Below are positions 9,278 through 18,468 of a stretch of DNA of 64,000 nt, one piece after another. Source of the stretch: Clostridia bacterium. Its GTDB lineage: Bacteria > Bacillota > Clostridia > Lutisporales > Lutisporaceae. Made by a program: the position numbers and the translations under genes. The notes beneath the pieces were generated by a model, which was not told where the DNA came from, made no database searches, and saw nothing but the letters and a program-made list of their open reading frames with translations. The first letter of the stretch is position 1. Every line of letters begins with the position of its first letter. Location: contig DASPIR010000010.1 of the NCBI GenBank assembly GCA_035628995.1, positions 1 to 64,000 on the forward strand, in the 5' to 3' direction.

Positions 9278-12200
9278 TTAATCAAAAAGTATGTCTAAAT
9301 CTTCTTGCTTAATCTCTATCGTTTCAAAGTCTGACGGTGTAAAATAAACATCATCTCTATTTAAAACATGATCTATTATATATTCCAGGTTTGTTAGATA
9401 ATTAGTTGAGAATGACTGTAACGTTTCTTCCTCAAATGCTTTATTATTAAAGTTCATATTAAATTCAAGCTGACCCTTTACAACCATACAATTGATTTCT
9501 AAAATAGCCGTCATATCATTGTTCATACCCACATCATCACCAGTTTTATTATTAGCGTACGAAAACAACTCATTTTCAACTTCATTATCAAATTGTCCAA
9601 GATAATTAAATCTGACTTGTGCTAAGTTTTCGACTTCATCGTTAATATCATGAGTGATATTTCTCAGTATGCCATAATCAATGCCTTCATTAGGCACCCC
9701 TCTTAATTCTTCTTTTACAGACTTAATCTGCTCGCTTACATCATCTGAAGCCGCAATAAACCTTACCGGATAAATTGAGGTAAACCATCCCACCGTTCTT
9801 GATACGTCTATATCTTCAAAATGCCTGCCATGGCCTTCCAGCTCTATTACAATCTCGTCCATGCCTGTCCAGTCTCTTAGTGTTCTTACAAGGGCAGTAA
9901 TCAGCAAATCCTTAACATCCGTATTGTATGCTTTATGGCTTTCCTTGAGAAGTTTGCAGGTGTCTCTTTCCCCCAATTCAAAACCAATGATCGATTTACT
10001 ATGATTGCTCCACTCAGACCTCTGTTTATCCAATGGCAGCTTAAACTTACTGAAGCACAAGTTTTGCCAATAGCTCCTACTGTCTGCTAATTCTTTGCTT
10101 TTCAAATAGCTTGTCAGCCAGTCATGCCAATCGCTCATGGATGCAGTCTTTTGCAGCATAGTAATTGCTTTGCCGTTTTTCAATGAGATATAGATATTAT
10201 AGAAATCTTCAAGAATGATTCTCCATGATACCCCGTCTACAACAATATGATGCGCCGCAAGAAGTACATACTGTTCATTTTCATCCGCATTTATAACCGC
10301 ACATTTTATCAATAGGGATTTCTCCATATCAAAGCTTGATTTCAAATCTATACCGATTCTTTCCATCTCTAAAGCTTGATTTTCTTTTGAAAAACCAGAT
10401 ATATCGAATATCTCAACATTAAATCCCGTTTTTAAATGATTGTTGTTGAAATATAAGGCGTCTCTTTCAGATTCTAAGTTTAATCTTAGTCCGTCATGGT
10501 GCTCTACTATCTTGGTCAATGTTTGTCCAAGTTTTTCAACATCTACTTTTTCTTTAAACCTCAATAAAACCGATTGATCGTAGTAATTAGGACTTTTAAG
10601 CTTTAAAGCCGAAAACCATTGGACAATAGGTGTAAACCCAATTGACCCTTCAATAAGACCTTGTTCATATTCCTTTATATTGGAATCTTCCTTGCAATTC
10701 AGGCAGCATTGTCGGATTGTTTGGTATGTCAATATATTCTTCACACTGATATCAATCCCTGATTGGCTGAGCCTTGATGCGATTTGAATTGCCTTTATGG
10801 AATCTCCGCCTAATGAAAAATAGTTATCCAGCACACCTACCCTGGAAACGCCTAAAATGTCCGCCCATATACCTGCAAATATTACTTCTCGTTCATTCTC
10901 CGGCGCAATATATTCATTATCCCGTGAAATAAATTCATTCGGTTCCGGCAAAGCTTTTTTATCTACTTTCCCATTTATGGTTAAGGGTATTTCATTTAAT
11001 TTTACAAAATATGAAGGAACCATGTACTCCGGCAGTTCATTTATTAGATATTCTCTTAGTTCGGATGCAGCAATATCTGTACTTGATTTCAGATACGCAG
11101 CCAAATATTTATCCCCACTGACGGTTTCTCTATCCACAACCACTGCCTGCTCGATTAATGTATGCTTTAACAGCTGGCTTTCTATCTCTCCAAGTTCAAT
11201 CCTATAGCCCCGGATTTTCACTTGATGGTCTATTCTTCCAATGAATTCAATATTGCCACCCTGTAATCTTTTTGCCAAATCCCCTGTCCGGTACATTTTT
11301 TTACCTTCAAGGAAGGGGTTCTCAATAAACTTATCCGCGGTCAATTCGTCTCTTCCCAAATACCCTCTTGAAATTCCGTCTCCTGATATATATTTTTCTC
11401 CGGGTACATTTTCCGGTACTGGCTTCATATCCTTATCTAATAGATAAATTTGCACGTTATCCGCAGGAACACCGATCGGCACGTTTGCTCCCAGGTCTTT
11501 TTTCTTATCAAATTTGTATATCATACAACCCACGGCTGCCTCAGTAGGTCCGTATTCGTTATAAATTTCTATTTGCTTCCCAAAGCTTTCCTGAATCCTG
11601 CCGGCAAGCTCAGTATCCAGTTGTTCGCCTCCCACGATAAGCCTTTTAATAGAAGACATTGTATTATCATCATTCCTAATGATTCTTAAGTGTGCCGGCG
11701 TTGCTTTTACGATTCCTGCCTTATTTTCTCTTATCACTTTTCGAATCAATACCTCCTGGTCGTCGTCACCGTATATGACAACGCTGTTACCAGTTATTAA
11801 AGGCGTATATATTGAGGTAATTGTAAGGTCGAAAGATACGGTAGTATATAATGGGAAGTTCAAGCTTTCTCCCTTTACATAATTCTTCGCAGCCCAAATT
11901 ATATAATTGACCAGATTTCTATGCTCCAGCATGACGCCTTTGGGCTTTCCGGTACTGCCCGATGTGTATATCACATATGCTAAATCCTCAGGCATATTTA
12001 TATTTTGAAGGCTTACTGGTTGTTCTTGAAATGCCTTTTCACCGCAGATATCAATATAATCACCTTCAAATTCATATTTATCTATATATTGTGCCTGAGT
12101 TAAAAGTAGTTTTGCCCCGCTGTCCTTCAACATAAAATTGATTCTTTCAGAAGGATAGCCGGGATCAATTGGTAAATAGGCGCCGCCGGCCTTTAATACT

Positions 12201-15200
12201 GCCAGCATAGCAATCACAAGTTCTATTGAGCGACCTGAAACTATTGCAACTATGTCATTTCTTCCTAAACCCCGGTTTCTCAAAAGACAGGCAAACAGAT
12301 TAACATGATGTTTCAACTCCTCATAAGTCAGTTTATTATCATTCCAGATGAGCGCAACATTTCCAGGTGTTTTTTCAGCCTGTTCTTCTATTAATTCGAT
12401 AATAGTCTTATTTTGTGGATAAGCACGACCGGTTTCATTATAGCCATACACAAGTTTTGTCATTTCTTCTTGGGAAAGCATCCTAATATCTGATATCTTA
12501 AGCGCTGGGTTCTCCAGTATCTCATTTAAGATATTAAGGTAATGCACCAACAACCGCTCTATGGTTTTTTCTTCGAATAGCTTTGTACAATATTCCACTT
12601 CTATGCAAATTCTCTTATCAAGCTCCCACGCAAAAAAAGTCAAATCGAATTTTGCAATGTGGTTATTTACCGGGTAAATCTCAAATTCATGATTTTCTCC
12701 TCCCAACTCATCTGTTTTCATATTCTGCATGACAAACATCGTATCAAACAATGGGTTTCTGCTCATATCCCTTTTGATGTTAAGCTTTTCTACAATTAAC
12801 TCAAATTGATAGCTTTGATTTTCATAGGCTTTTAAGCTATTTCCCTTTACTTCTTTTAGAAATGCATCAAATGTCTTTCTTCCCTCCGGATAATTTCTAA
12901 GGGGCAAAGTATTCACAAACATACCGATCATATCATCCAATTCCGGATGAATTCTTCCTGCAACTGAAGTCCCTACAACAATATCCTCCTGATTTGAATA
13001 TTTCTTTAGAAGTACATAATAGGCAGAAAGCAGCAGCATAAATAGGCTTGTCCCATTTTTCCCGGCAAGTACTTTCAATTTATGACTAGTGGATTTATCC
13101 AACTCGCAGCTTAATTTATTACCTTCAAAACTCTGGTATAATGGACGCGAATAATCATAGGGCAATTCTAATACAGGAATCTCTCCGCTAAATTCATTCA
13201 TCCAGTACTGCGCTTTCTCATTCAGCCCACCACTCTCTATCTGCCTATTCTGCCATGCCGCAAAGTCCTTGTACTGTATTTTAGGTTCTTCCAGCTGTTT
13301 ACCTTCATATAATTTAATAAACTGATCCCATAAAATACTCACCGATGTTCCGTCGGCTATAATATGGTGTACATCCAGCATAAAAATAGACTTTTCTGCT
13401 TCTACCTCAAAGAGACCCATTCTAAAAAGCGGGGCTCTTCCCAAGTCAAAGGGCTTAATAAAAGCTGTTATGGTTTCCTGCAGCCTGCTTTGCTCACATT
13501 TTAAGTATTCGAACTGGAAATCTATATCCTGTAAGACTCTTTGTACGGGTGCCCCTTTATAAATTGTAAAATATGTCCTGAGGCTCTCATTTCTTCTCAC
13601 CAATTCCCTGCAGGCGTATTCGAATCTTTCTTTGTCGATTCGCCCCTTTATCCATATGGCTTGCGAAATATTATAGCTGATGTCGTTTCCATTCAGCTGA
13701 TCCAGTACAAATATTCTCTTCTCTGCAGAAGAAACCTCATAGTGTTGTCCTTCTTTAATTTTTTCAATTGGTTCATATACCGTCTTGTCCGCAGTTTTTA
13801 TATAATCTGCCAGCGCCTTTATTGTCGGCTCCTCAAATATACCCTTGAGAGGTAATATGACACCAAATTCCCTATATATGCCGTTTGCAATATAAGCTGC
13901 TTTTAAGGAGTTGCCGCCCAATTCAAAGAAGTTGTCCGTTATGCTAATACTATTTATATCTAATACATGCATCCATATATTAAGCACTTTCTCGTCAAAC
14001 TCATCTCTGGGAGGTTCTGTTATCCTCAATTCAAGCATTTCCTCAATATATATCCTTAAACGGTCTAGAACGTCGGTAAATTCTCCTGCCTCATACATCT
14101 CCTTGAGTATATACCGCTGAATCTTGCCGCTGGTTGTCTTGGGCATTTTTATAATAGGCACAACGGCTCCGACTTCCAGACCTGTTTGTTTGTTGATATA
14201 ACTTTTTATTTTCAAGGCAAGTTGGGCGAATTTTTGCAACTCGCGTTTGTACAATACAAAAATTCCAATCTCTTCTTTTTGACGCTCTATGTTATAGATT
14301 CCGCAGGAAGCAACCATCCCTATATTTATTCCATCTACTTCCTCGGCAACTCTTTCTATGTCATGGGGATAATAATTCTGTCCATTTACAAATATGATGT
14401 CTTTTTTTCTCCCTGTCACAATTAGGCTTCCGTGCTTAAAAAAACCTAAATCACCCGTCCTGAGCCATCCATCTGAAGTCATTATCAGTGAAGTGGCGTC
14501 AGGATTATTATAGTATCCCGAAGTTACATTTTTCCCTTGTATTTGAATATTTCCAACAATATTATCTCCTAATACCCTATCCTCATCATCACATATTCTT
14601 ACAAAGCAATCCTCTACCGGATAACCTAATTCCACAAAAACCAACGCATCACGGTTTTGAGGGTTGTCTATTTCTTTTATGACACTTCCTATTGAAAGGT
14701 GTTTTCTATCCACCGGCACTGGTATCAACCCAGCTCCCGGCTGTGAAAAAGTTACTGCAACGCATGCTTCTGCCATACCGTAAACTGGGAATGCCGCTTC
14801 CTTCTTTAAACCCCAAGCAGCCATTTTATTATAGAATTCGTTGCTTAGGCTTGCAGAAATAGGCTCAGCCCCATTAATTATCAGCCGGATGCACGAAAGA
14901 TTCCAATCCCTGCTTATATCATCATTAAAAAAATTCAAGAAATGCTTGTATCCAAAATTAGGCGAAGCTAATAAGCTTACTCTATATTGATTTGCCTTTT
15001 CTAACCACTTGATAGGGTGTGTAATGAAGAAAACAGTGGGCATAATATACTGATTTATACCTGCGAACAGTGGTGTAAGATGAAAACCTATAAGACCCAG
15101 ATCATGGGTTAGCGGCATCCATCCAAAGGATGAGTCCTGGCTTGTAATGCCTACGGCTTTTGTAATAGCTGCCATATTGGTTATCAGGTTTTCATGAGTA

Positions 15201-15757
15201 AGGACAACGCCTTTGGGCTCTCCTGTTGATCCCGAAGAAAATTGTATAAATGCAATATCATTTTTCTGAGCTCTATGTATTGTACCTACCCCTTCTTTTT
15301 TGTATGCATCTTCTACAAATACAGCCCTGTTTTTAATTTTATCGTATGCTTCGTTCAATCCTATTTTTTTAAGATATAATACCAGTTTGTTATATACTTC
15401 TTCACCTATAATCAGTAAAGGATCATTTAAAATATCTAATATTTTAAGAAGCTTATTCCTATGTTCTTCATTCACCCCGATGGTAACCGGAACTGCAATT
15501 ATACCGCCAAGTATACATGCCCAGAATATATTCGTAAAATCCTCATTTTTTTCTATCTGAAATACTAATTCTTGACCAGGTTTTATGCCCATTAATTGTA
15601 GGTTGTAAAGCACAATAAGAGCATCGCAATACAGCTTATCATAACCAACAAAAACATCATTCTCATCTCCATTGATATAGGTGATACCCTTATTCAGTTT
15701 AATGCTATTTTCCAATACATCTATTAGAGTTCCGTAATCAGCTCTTATATTGGTCAT
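9278..15757 (-). CDS. Lipo-initiating NRPS: FAAL-PCP-C-A(Asn)-PCP-E
   Basis: 2159 residues; ATG after GGAGGG. Domains: fatty acyl-AMP ligase 1-585 (FSSGSTGEPKG near 175, FAAL-like HDLGLIGFHLTPL); carrier 1 (LGGNSLKA near 614); condensation (HHIIADG near 797); adenylation about 1110-1600 (TSGSTGKPKG near 1261); carrier 2 (LGGDSIKA near 1650); epimerization about 1720-2155 (HHIVVDGVSW near 1834). GGDS rather than GGHS in carrier 2 is typical before E domains. The A-domain code reads D-L-T-K-I-G-E-V-G-K, one step from the Asn code DLTKLGEVGK I remember. Predicted job: activate a free fatty acid, load it on carrier 1, condense it with Asn and epimerise to D, leaving acyl-D-Asn for the next synthetase. 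No thioesterase domain, as expected for an initiating protein. Confidence 0.95.
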   Translation of the reverse strand: MTNIRADYGTLIDVLENSIKLNKGITYINGDENDVFVGYDKLYCDALIVLYNLQLMGIKPGQELVFQIEKNEDFTNIFWACILGGIIAVPVTIGVNEEHRNKLLKILDILNDPLLIIGEEVYNKLVLYLKKIGLNEAYDKIKNRAVFVEDAYKKEGVGTIHRAQKNDIAFIQFSSGSTGEPKGVVLTHENLITNMAAITKAVGITSQDSSFGWMPLTHDLGLIGFHLTPLFAGINQYIMPTVFFITHPIKWLEKANQYRVSLLASPNFGYKHFLNFFNDDISRDWNLSCIRLIINGAEPISASLSNEFYNKMAAWGLKKEAAFPVYGMAEACVAVTFSQPGAGLIPVPVDRKHLSIGSVIKEIDNPQNRDALVFVELGYPVEDCFVRICDDEDRVLGDNIVGNIQIQGKNVTSGYYNNPDATSLIMTSDGWLRTGDLGFFKHGSLIVTGRKKDIIFVNGQNYYPHDIERVAEEVDGINIGMVASCGIYNIERQKEEIGIFVLYKRELQKFAQLALKIKSYINKQTGLEVGAVVPIIKMPKTTSGKIQRYILKEMYEAGEFTDVLDRLRIYIEEMLELRITEPPRDEFDEKVLNIWMHVLDINSISITDNFFELGGNSLKAAYIANGIYREFGVILPLKGIFEEPTIKALADYIKTADKTVYEPIEKIKEGQHYEVSSAEKRIFVLDQLNGNDISYNISQAIWIKGRIDKERFEYACRELVRRNESLRTYFTIYKGAPVQRVLQDIDFQFEYLKCEQSRLQETITAFIKPFDLGRAPLFRMGLFEVEAEKSIFMLDVHHIIADGTSVSILWDQFIKLYEGKQLEEPKIQYKDFAAWQNRQIESGGLNEKAQYWMNEFSGEIPVLELPYDYSRPLYQSFEGNKLSCELDKSTSHKLKVLAGKNGTSLFMLLLSAYYVLLKKYSNQEDIVVGTSVAGRIHPELDDMIGMFVNTLPLRNYPEGRKTFDAFLKEVKGNSLKAYENQSYQFELIVEKLNIKRDMSRNPLFDTMFVMQNMKTDELGGENHEFEIYPVNNHIAKFDLTFFAWELDKRICIEVEYCTKLFEEKTIERLLVHYLNILNEILENPALKISDIRMLSQEEMTKLVYGYNETGRAYPQNKTIIELIEEQAEKTPGNVALIWNDNKLTYEELKHHVNLFACLLRNRGLGRNDIVAIVSGRSIELVIAMLAVLKAGGAYLPIDPGYPSERINFMLKDSGAKLLLTQAQYIDKYEFEGDYIDICGEKAFQEQPVSLQNINMPEDLAYVIYTSGSTGKPKGVMLEHRNLVNYIIWAAKNYVKGESLNFPLYTTVSFDLTITSIYTPLITGNSVVIYGDDDQEVLIRKVIRENKAGIVKATPAHLRIIRNDDNTMSSIKRLIVGGEQLDTELAGRIQESFGKQIEIYNEYGPTEAAVGCMIYKFDKKKDLGANVPIGVPADNVQIYLLDKDMKPVPENVPGEKYISGDGISRGYLGRDELTADKFIENPFLEGKKMYRTGDLAKRLQGGNIEFIGRIDHQVKIRGYRIELGEIESQLLKHTLIEQAVVVDRETVSGDKYLAAYLKSSTDIAASELREYLINELPEYMVPSYFVKLNEIPLTINGKVDKKALPEPNEFISRDNEYIAPENEREVIFAGIWADILGVSRVGVLDNYFSLGGDSIKAIQIASRLSQSGIDISVKNILTYQTIRQCCLNCKEDSNIKEYEQGLIEGSIGFTPIVQWFSALKLKSPNYYDQSVLLRFKEKVDVEKLGQTLTKIVEHHDGLRLNLESERDALYFNNNHLKTGFNVEIFDISGFSKENQALEMERIGIDLKSSFDMEKSLLIKCAVINADENEQYVLLAAHHIVVDGVSWRIILEDFYNIYISLKNGKAITMLQKTASMSDWHDWLTSYLKSKELADSRSYWQNLCFSKFKLPLDKQRSEWSNHSKSIIGFELGERDTCKLLKESHKAYNTDVKDLLITALVRTLRDWTGMDEIVIELEGHGRHFEDIDVSRTVGWFTSIYPVRFIAASDDVSEQIKSVKEELRGVPNEGIDYGILRNITHDINDEVENLAQVRFNYLGQFDNEVENELFSYANNKTGDDVGMNNDMTAILEINCMVVKGQLEFNMNFNNKAFEEETLQSFSTNYLTNLEYIIDHVLNRDDVYFTPSDFETIEIKQEDLDILFD

Positions 15758-15784
15758 TTAATAATTCCCTCCTTTTTCTGGAGT

Positions 15785-16498
15785 CTATTCTCTTGATAAA
15801 GTATTATTAATGAGCTTTATCACATCATCCGAATTGGTATTTATAAAAAAGTGATCTCCCTCCAGCATAAATATATTGCACTTACCTGCTGTATGTTTTC
15901 TCCATTCGACGATCTCATTGAGTTTCATATCATCCTTTTTTCCACCTAACACCGTTATGTCGCAGTTTATTTTATCCTGCCTTTCTACATACTCGTAGGT
16001 CTCATTAATCTTAAAGTCTGCTCTTAATATAGGGAGAAATACATTCAACAGTTCATCATTTTCCAGTACTTCCTTTGGGGTTCCCCCAAGCTCCAATACC
16101 CTTTGCTTAAATTCATCATCTGGCAGATCGTAGGTCTTGTCCTTCTCTTTATCAAAATGAGGTGCCTTTGTGCCTGAGAAGAAAACATGAATGGGTTGAG
16201 ACTTGCTTTCCAGTTTAATTCTATGTACCAGTTCATATGCTATAAGCCCCCCCAAGCTATGTCCAAAGATAGCATAATCAAAAGAAGAGTCATCAATATT
16301 CTCCACAACAGTTTTATAAACGTCATCAATAGCTTGCCCAATATTATCGTATAGGCAATCGACATATCTTTTCCCTCTTCCGGCGAGTTCAATCGGATGT
16401 ATTTCAATTGAATGATCTATACATTTGCCCCATTTGGAATATATATTGGAAGAGCCGCCTGCATATGGCAGACAGAATAACTTTATCTTTTTCAACAT
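15785..16498 (-). CDS. Type II thioesterase
   Basis: 237 residues from the ATG at 16498, which has GAGGTG just upstream and starts ten bases after the PPTase stop. Alpha/beta hydrolase with an N-terminal LPYAGG, the nucleophile elbow GHSLGG and a late GDHFFI histidine, as in GrsT/SrfAD-type stand-alone thioesterases. These proteins clear misprimed or stalled carrier domains. Its place directly before the loading synthetase supports that role. Confidence 0.9.
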   Translation of the reverse strand: MLKKIKLFCLPYAGGSSNIYSKWGKCIDHSIEIHPIELAGRGKRYVDCLYDNIGQAIDDVYKTVVENIDDSSFDYAIFGHSLGGLIAYELVHRIKLESKSQPIHVFFSGTKAPHFDKEKDKTYDLPDDEFKQRVLELGGTPKEVLENDELLNVFLPILRADFKINETYEYVERQDKINCDITVLGGKKDDMKLNEIVEWRKHTAGKCNIFMLEGDHFFINTNSDDVIKLINNTLSRE

Positions 16499-16508
16499 CG
16501 TCACCTCT

Positions 16509-17198
16509 TTATTTGATACTTTCAATAAATTCATCCATGTCTTCTACTGTCACATGCTTAGGAAATTCACTTTTTAGAGAACAAACCGCCATTTTATAGT
16601 CAGGATCTATATCATATTGCTTAAAGTAACATTCTCTAAAATCATTATTCGTCTTTAGTTCAATATTTTGAAATGCGTTTACTTTGAGTGAAAACGAATC
16701 CAGCGGAATAGACAATCCTTTTCCCCATGCCTTAATATAGCTTTCCTTAAGTGTCCATAAGTCATAAAAGTATAAAAGCTTCTGTTCAAGTAATTTAGAT
16801 TGCATCTCTATGATTTCTTGCTTCGTAAAGAATTCATTCGCTATTTGCAAATCTATAGGGCATATTTCTTCTATATCTATTCCTATTTCTTCATTATCTA
16901 TTGCACATACTACCCATTCTCCTGAGTGAGATATGTTAAAGCAAAAGCCTGGCAGATTTTTAATAAATGGCTTTCCGAATTTGTTTTTGTCAAATTGTAT
17001 TGCACTGCTGTTTATTTTCAACTTATCTGCAGCTATGGATCTTATTAAAAGCTCGGAAAACAAGGATCTTTGGGCGTCTTCGTACTTGCAGAATCTGCTT
17101 ATTGCATTTTGCCTGCTTTTGTCTACATAGTGCATAAGAGAATTAAACTCGATTGACTCAATTCTTCTATCAATTTTTAATGCATAAACTTCAATCAT
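16509..17198 (-). CDS. Sfp-type 4'-phosphopantetheinyl transferase
   Basis: 229 residues. Shows NISHSG, the metal-binding GIDIEE and the WTLKESYIKAWGKG signature of the Sfp/Gsp group. It converts apo carrier domains to holo form using CoA, and would serve the five or more carrier domains of this cluster. It is the first gene of the operon; ATG is preceded by AGAGG at 11 bases. An intrinsic role in fatty-acid ACP maturation is less likely because AcpS normally does that. Confidence 0.92.
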   Translation of the reverse strand: MIEVYALKIDRRIESIEFNSLMHYVDKSRQNAISRFCKYEDAQRSLFSELLIRSIAADKLKINSSAIQFDKNKFGKPFIKNLPGFCFNISHSGEWVVCAIDNEEIGIDIEEICPIDLQIANEFFTKQEIIEMQSKLLEQKLLYFYDLWTLKESYIKAWGKGLSIPLDSFSLKVNAFQNIELKTNNDFRECYFKQYDIDPDYKMAVCSLKSEFPKHVTVEDMDEFIESIK

Positions 17199-17441
17199 AA
17201 TAAGAATAACCTCTTAATAACGTAGCTTTCGTATAAATGGGAAACAAGAAAATATCAACAATTCAGAAGCAATGATATAACAAAAGGTGTACTTGAAAAT
17301 GTATAAATAATTGCTCATTCTATCACTATATAATTTCTTATAAATATAATTCTGTAAATATTTTGTAATTCCTTCTATATTTTTCTAATTTTGTATATAT
17401 TTAGTTGACACATTTCGGTATATTTCGCTATATTCTTGGAA
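17199..17441. promoter_or_regulatory. AT-rich leader upstream of the lipopeptide operon
   Basis: About 240 bases of very AT-rich sequence without a coding frame, between the PPTase start and a 50-bp palindrome. It must carry the operon promoter. Several weak -35/-10 candidates can be drawn (for example a TTTACA box with TATA-like repeats behind it on the minus strand) but none stands out. No regulator gene is linked on this side. Confidence 0.4.
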
Positions 17442-17491
17442 ATATAAGACCACTACATTCCATTTGCAAATGGAATGTAGTGGTCTTATAT
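17442..17491. terminator. Perfect 50-bp palindrome between the hydratase gene and the lipopeptide operon
   Basis: Twenty-five bases (starting ATATAAGACC, ending CATTTG) are followed at once by their exact reverse complement. As RNA this gives a very stable hairpin. It lies 48 bases past the MaoC stop, so it probably terminates that transcript and insulates the operon. The following T-run is short (TATATTT), which is weak for an intrinsic terminator, and a regulator site is an alternative. Confidence 0.6.
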
Positions 17492-17538
17492 CAAATACAT
17501 AAATCTATTTCATCACTCTGTAATTATATTTCTCCATC

Positions 17539-17952
17539 CTATTCTTTTGGTGCTATGACCAGCGCTTCCCCGCCCAGTACTTCAACTCCATCCTGATTAT
17601 AGCAGGTAGTTTTTATCCTTACTCTGCCTTTTTCAAGCTTTTCAACAACTTCCGCAACAGCCTTTAAAGTCTCTCCAATTTTGACAGGAGCCTTAAAATT
17701 GAGCTGCTGTGAAAGATATATGGTTCCGGGTCCTGGCAGCTGCATTCCAAGTACTGCAGACACCAAGCCTGCCGTTAGCATTCCATGTACTATCCTTCCC
17801 CCGAATTTAGTGTTCTTCATGGCTTCGTGATTTATATGTGCTGGATTGAGATCACCTGTTACGCCTGCAAACATATATACATCGGATTCACTTATCGTCT
17901 TTTCAAAGCTTGCTGTATCACCGACATTTATCTGTGAATACGTCTTACCCAT
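17539..17952 (-). CDS. MaoC-like (R)-specific enoyl-CoA hydratase
   Basis: 137 residues, full length for a single hotdog-fold PhaJ-type hydratase. The hydratase signature TGDLNPAHIN carries the catalytic Asp and His. The GGRIVHGMLTAG helix follows. It would hydrate trans-2-enoyl-CoA to (R)-3-hydroxyacyl-CoA. GGAGGAG precedes the ATG. It is separated from the lipopeptide operon by the palindrome, but could in principle supply 3-hydroxy fatty acids to the FAAL; that link is speculation. Confidence 0.88.
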   Translation of the reverse strand: MGKTYSQINVGDTASFEKTISESDVYMFAGVTGDLNPAHINHEAMKNTKFGGRIVHGMLTAGLVSAVLGMQLPGPGTIYLSQQLNFKAPVKIGETLKAVAEVVEKLEKGRVRIKTTCYNQDGVEVLGGEALVIAPKE

Positions 17953-18066
17953 TCCATCTCCTCCTCCAAGTTTTCTACATATACTAATATAGCATAATTA
18001 GGCTTTAAATCAAATATACACCATATTAAAACCCCATACCCGTTCCTTACTCCATAGCCAGACTAA

Positions 18067-18100
18067 AGCGCGCAACTCGAAACGCGTAACGCGTAACCAC
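18067..18100. repeat. AACGCG-type intergenic repeat, copy 1
   Basis: GC-rich low-complexity stretch in an AT-rich gap, built from GCGCAACTCG, AAACGCG and TAACGCG units ending in TAACC. Close relatives lie at 25341-25378 and 29804-29838, always between genes. Confidence 0.7.
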
Positions 18101-18161
18101 TCAGTATATAAAAGTCATTTATAGTCCTATTGCCAAGTACCTATTGCCCATAGCCTGTTTG

Positions 18162-18320
18162 TCATATCGCTCCCATCTTGTCAAACAATCCTGTTTTGCA
18201 TTCATCCGTAGGATCACATGTAGTATTGTTTATTGCACATGTACCAGTGGCATTCTCCTTACTATCCTTTTCGGTTCTTTCCTCTTGCACTTTAAAATTC
18301 TTGCAATCATTACATTTCAT
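18162..18320 (-). CDS. Small cysteine-rich protein, 52 residues, function unknown
   Basis: Short frame: ATG at 18320 with GGAGG seven bases upstream, stop TGA at 18162. The product begins MKCNDCKNF and has five cysteines (3, 6, 28, 35, 41) in an otherwise polar chain, suggesting a metal or Fe-S site. It lies alone between the hydratase gene and clpB. I do not recognise the family. The cysteine spacing loosely recalls small Fe-S subunits, but I would not name it. Confidence 0.7.
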   Translation of the reverse strand: MKCNDCKNFKVQEERTEKDSKENATGTCAINNTTCDPTDECKTGLFDKMGAI

Positions 18321-18404
18321 ATACTTACCTCCGCATTTTAATTAAATTCATATATATTCTGTGTATTTCGCAATAAATAATGTCATGGAATTTCGCTGTC
18401 TACA

Positions 18405-18457
18405 ATAAAAAGCCCTATAAGGAATTGTGGTTAACGCTTCCTCATAAGGCTCTTTTA
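18405..18457 (-). terminator. Intrinsic terminator of clpB
   Basis: On the minus strand GAGCCTTATGAGGAA is followed by a short loop, TTCCTTATAGGGC and then five T residues. It starts about a dozen bases after the clpB stop. Confidence 0.8.
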
Positions 18458-18468
18458 ATTACTGAACA

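Noticed and set aside
17539-17952. MaoC-like hydratase as part of the lipopeptide operon
   Set aside because: A strong palindrome and a 240-bp AT-rich leader separate it from the PPTase gene. A supply role for 3-hydroxyacyl chains is only a guess.
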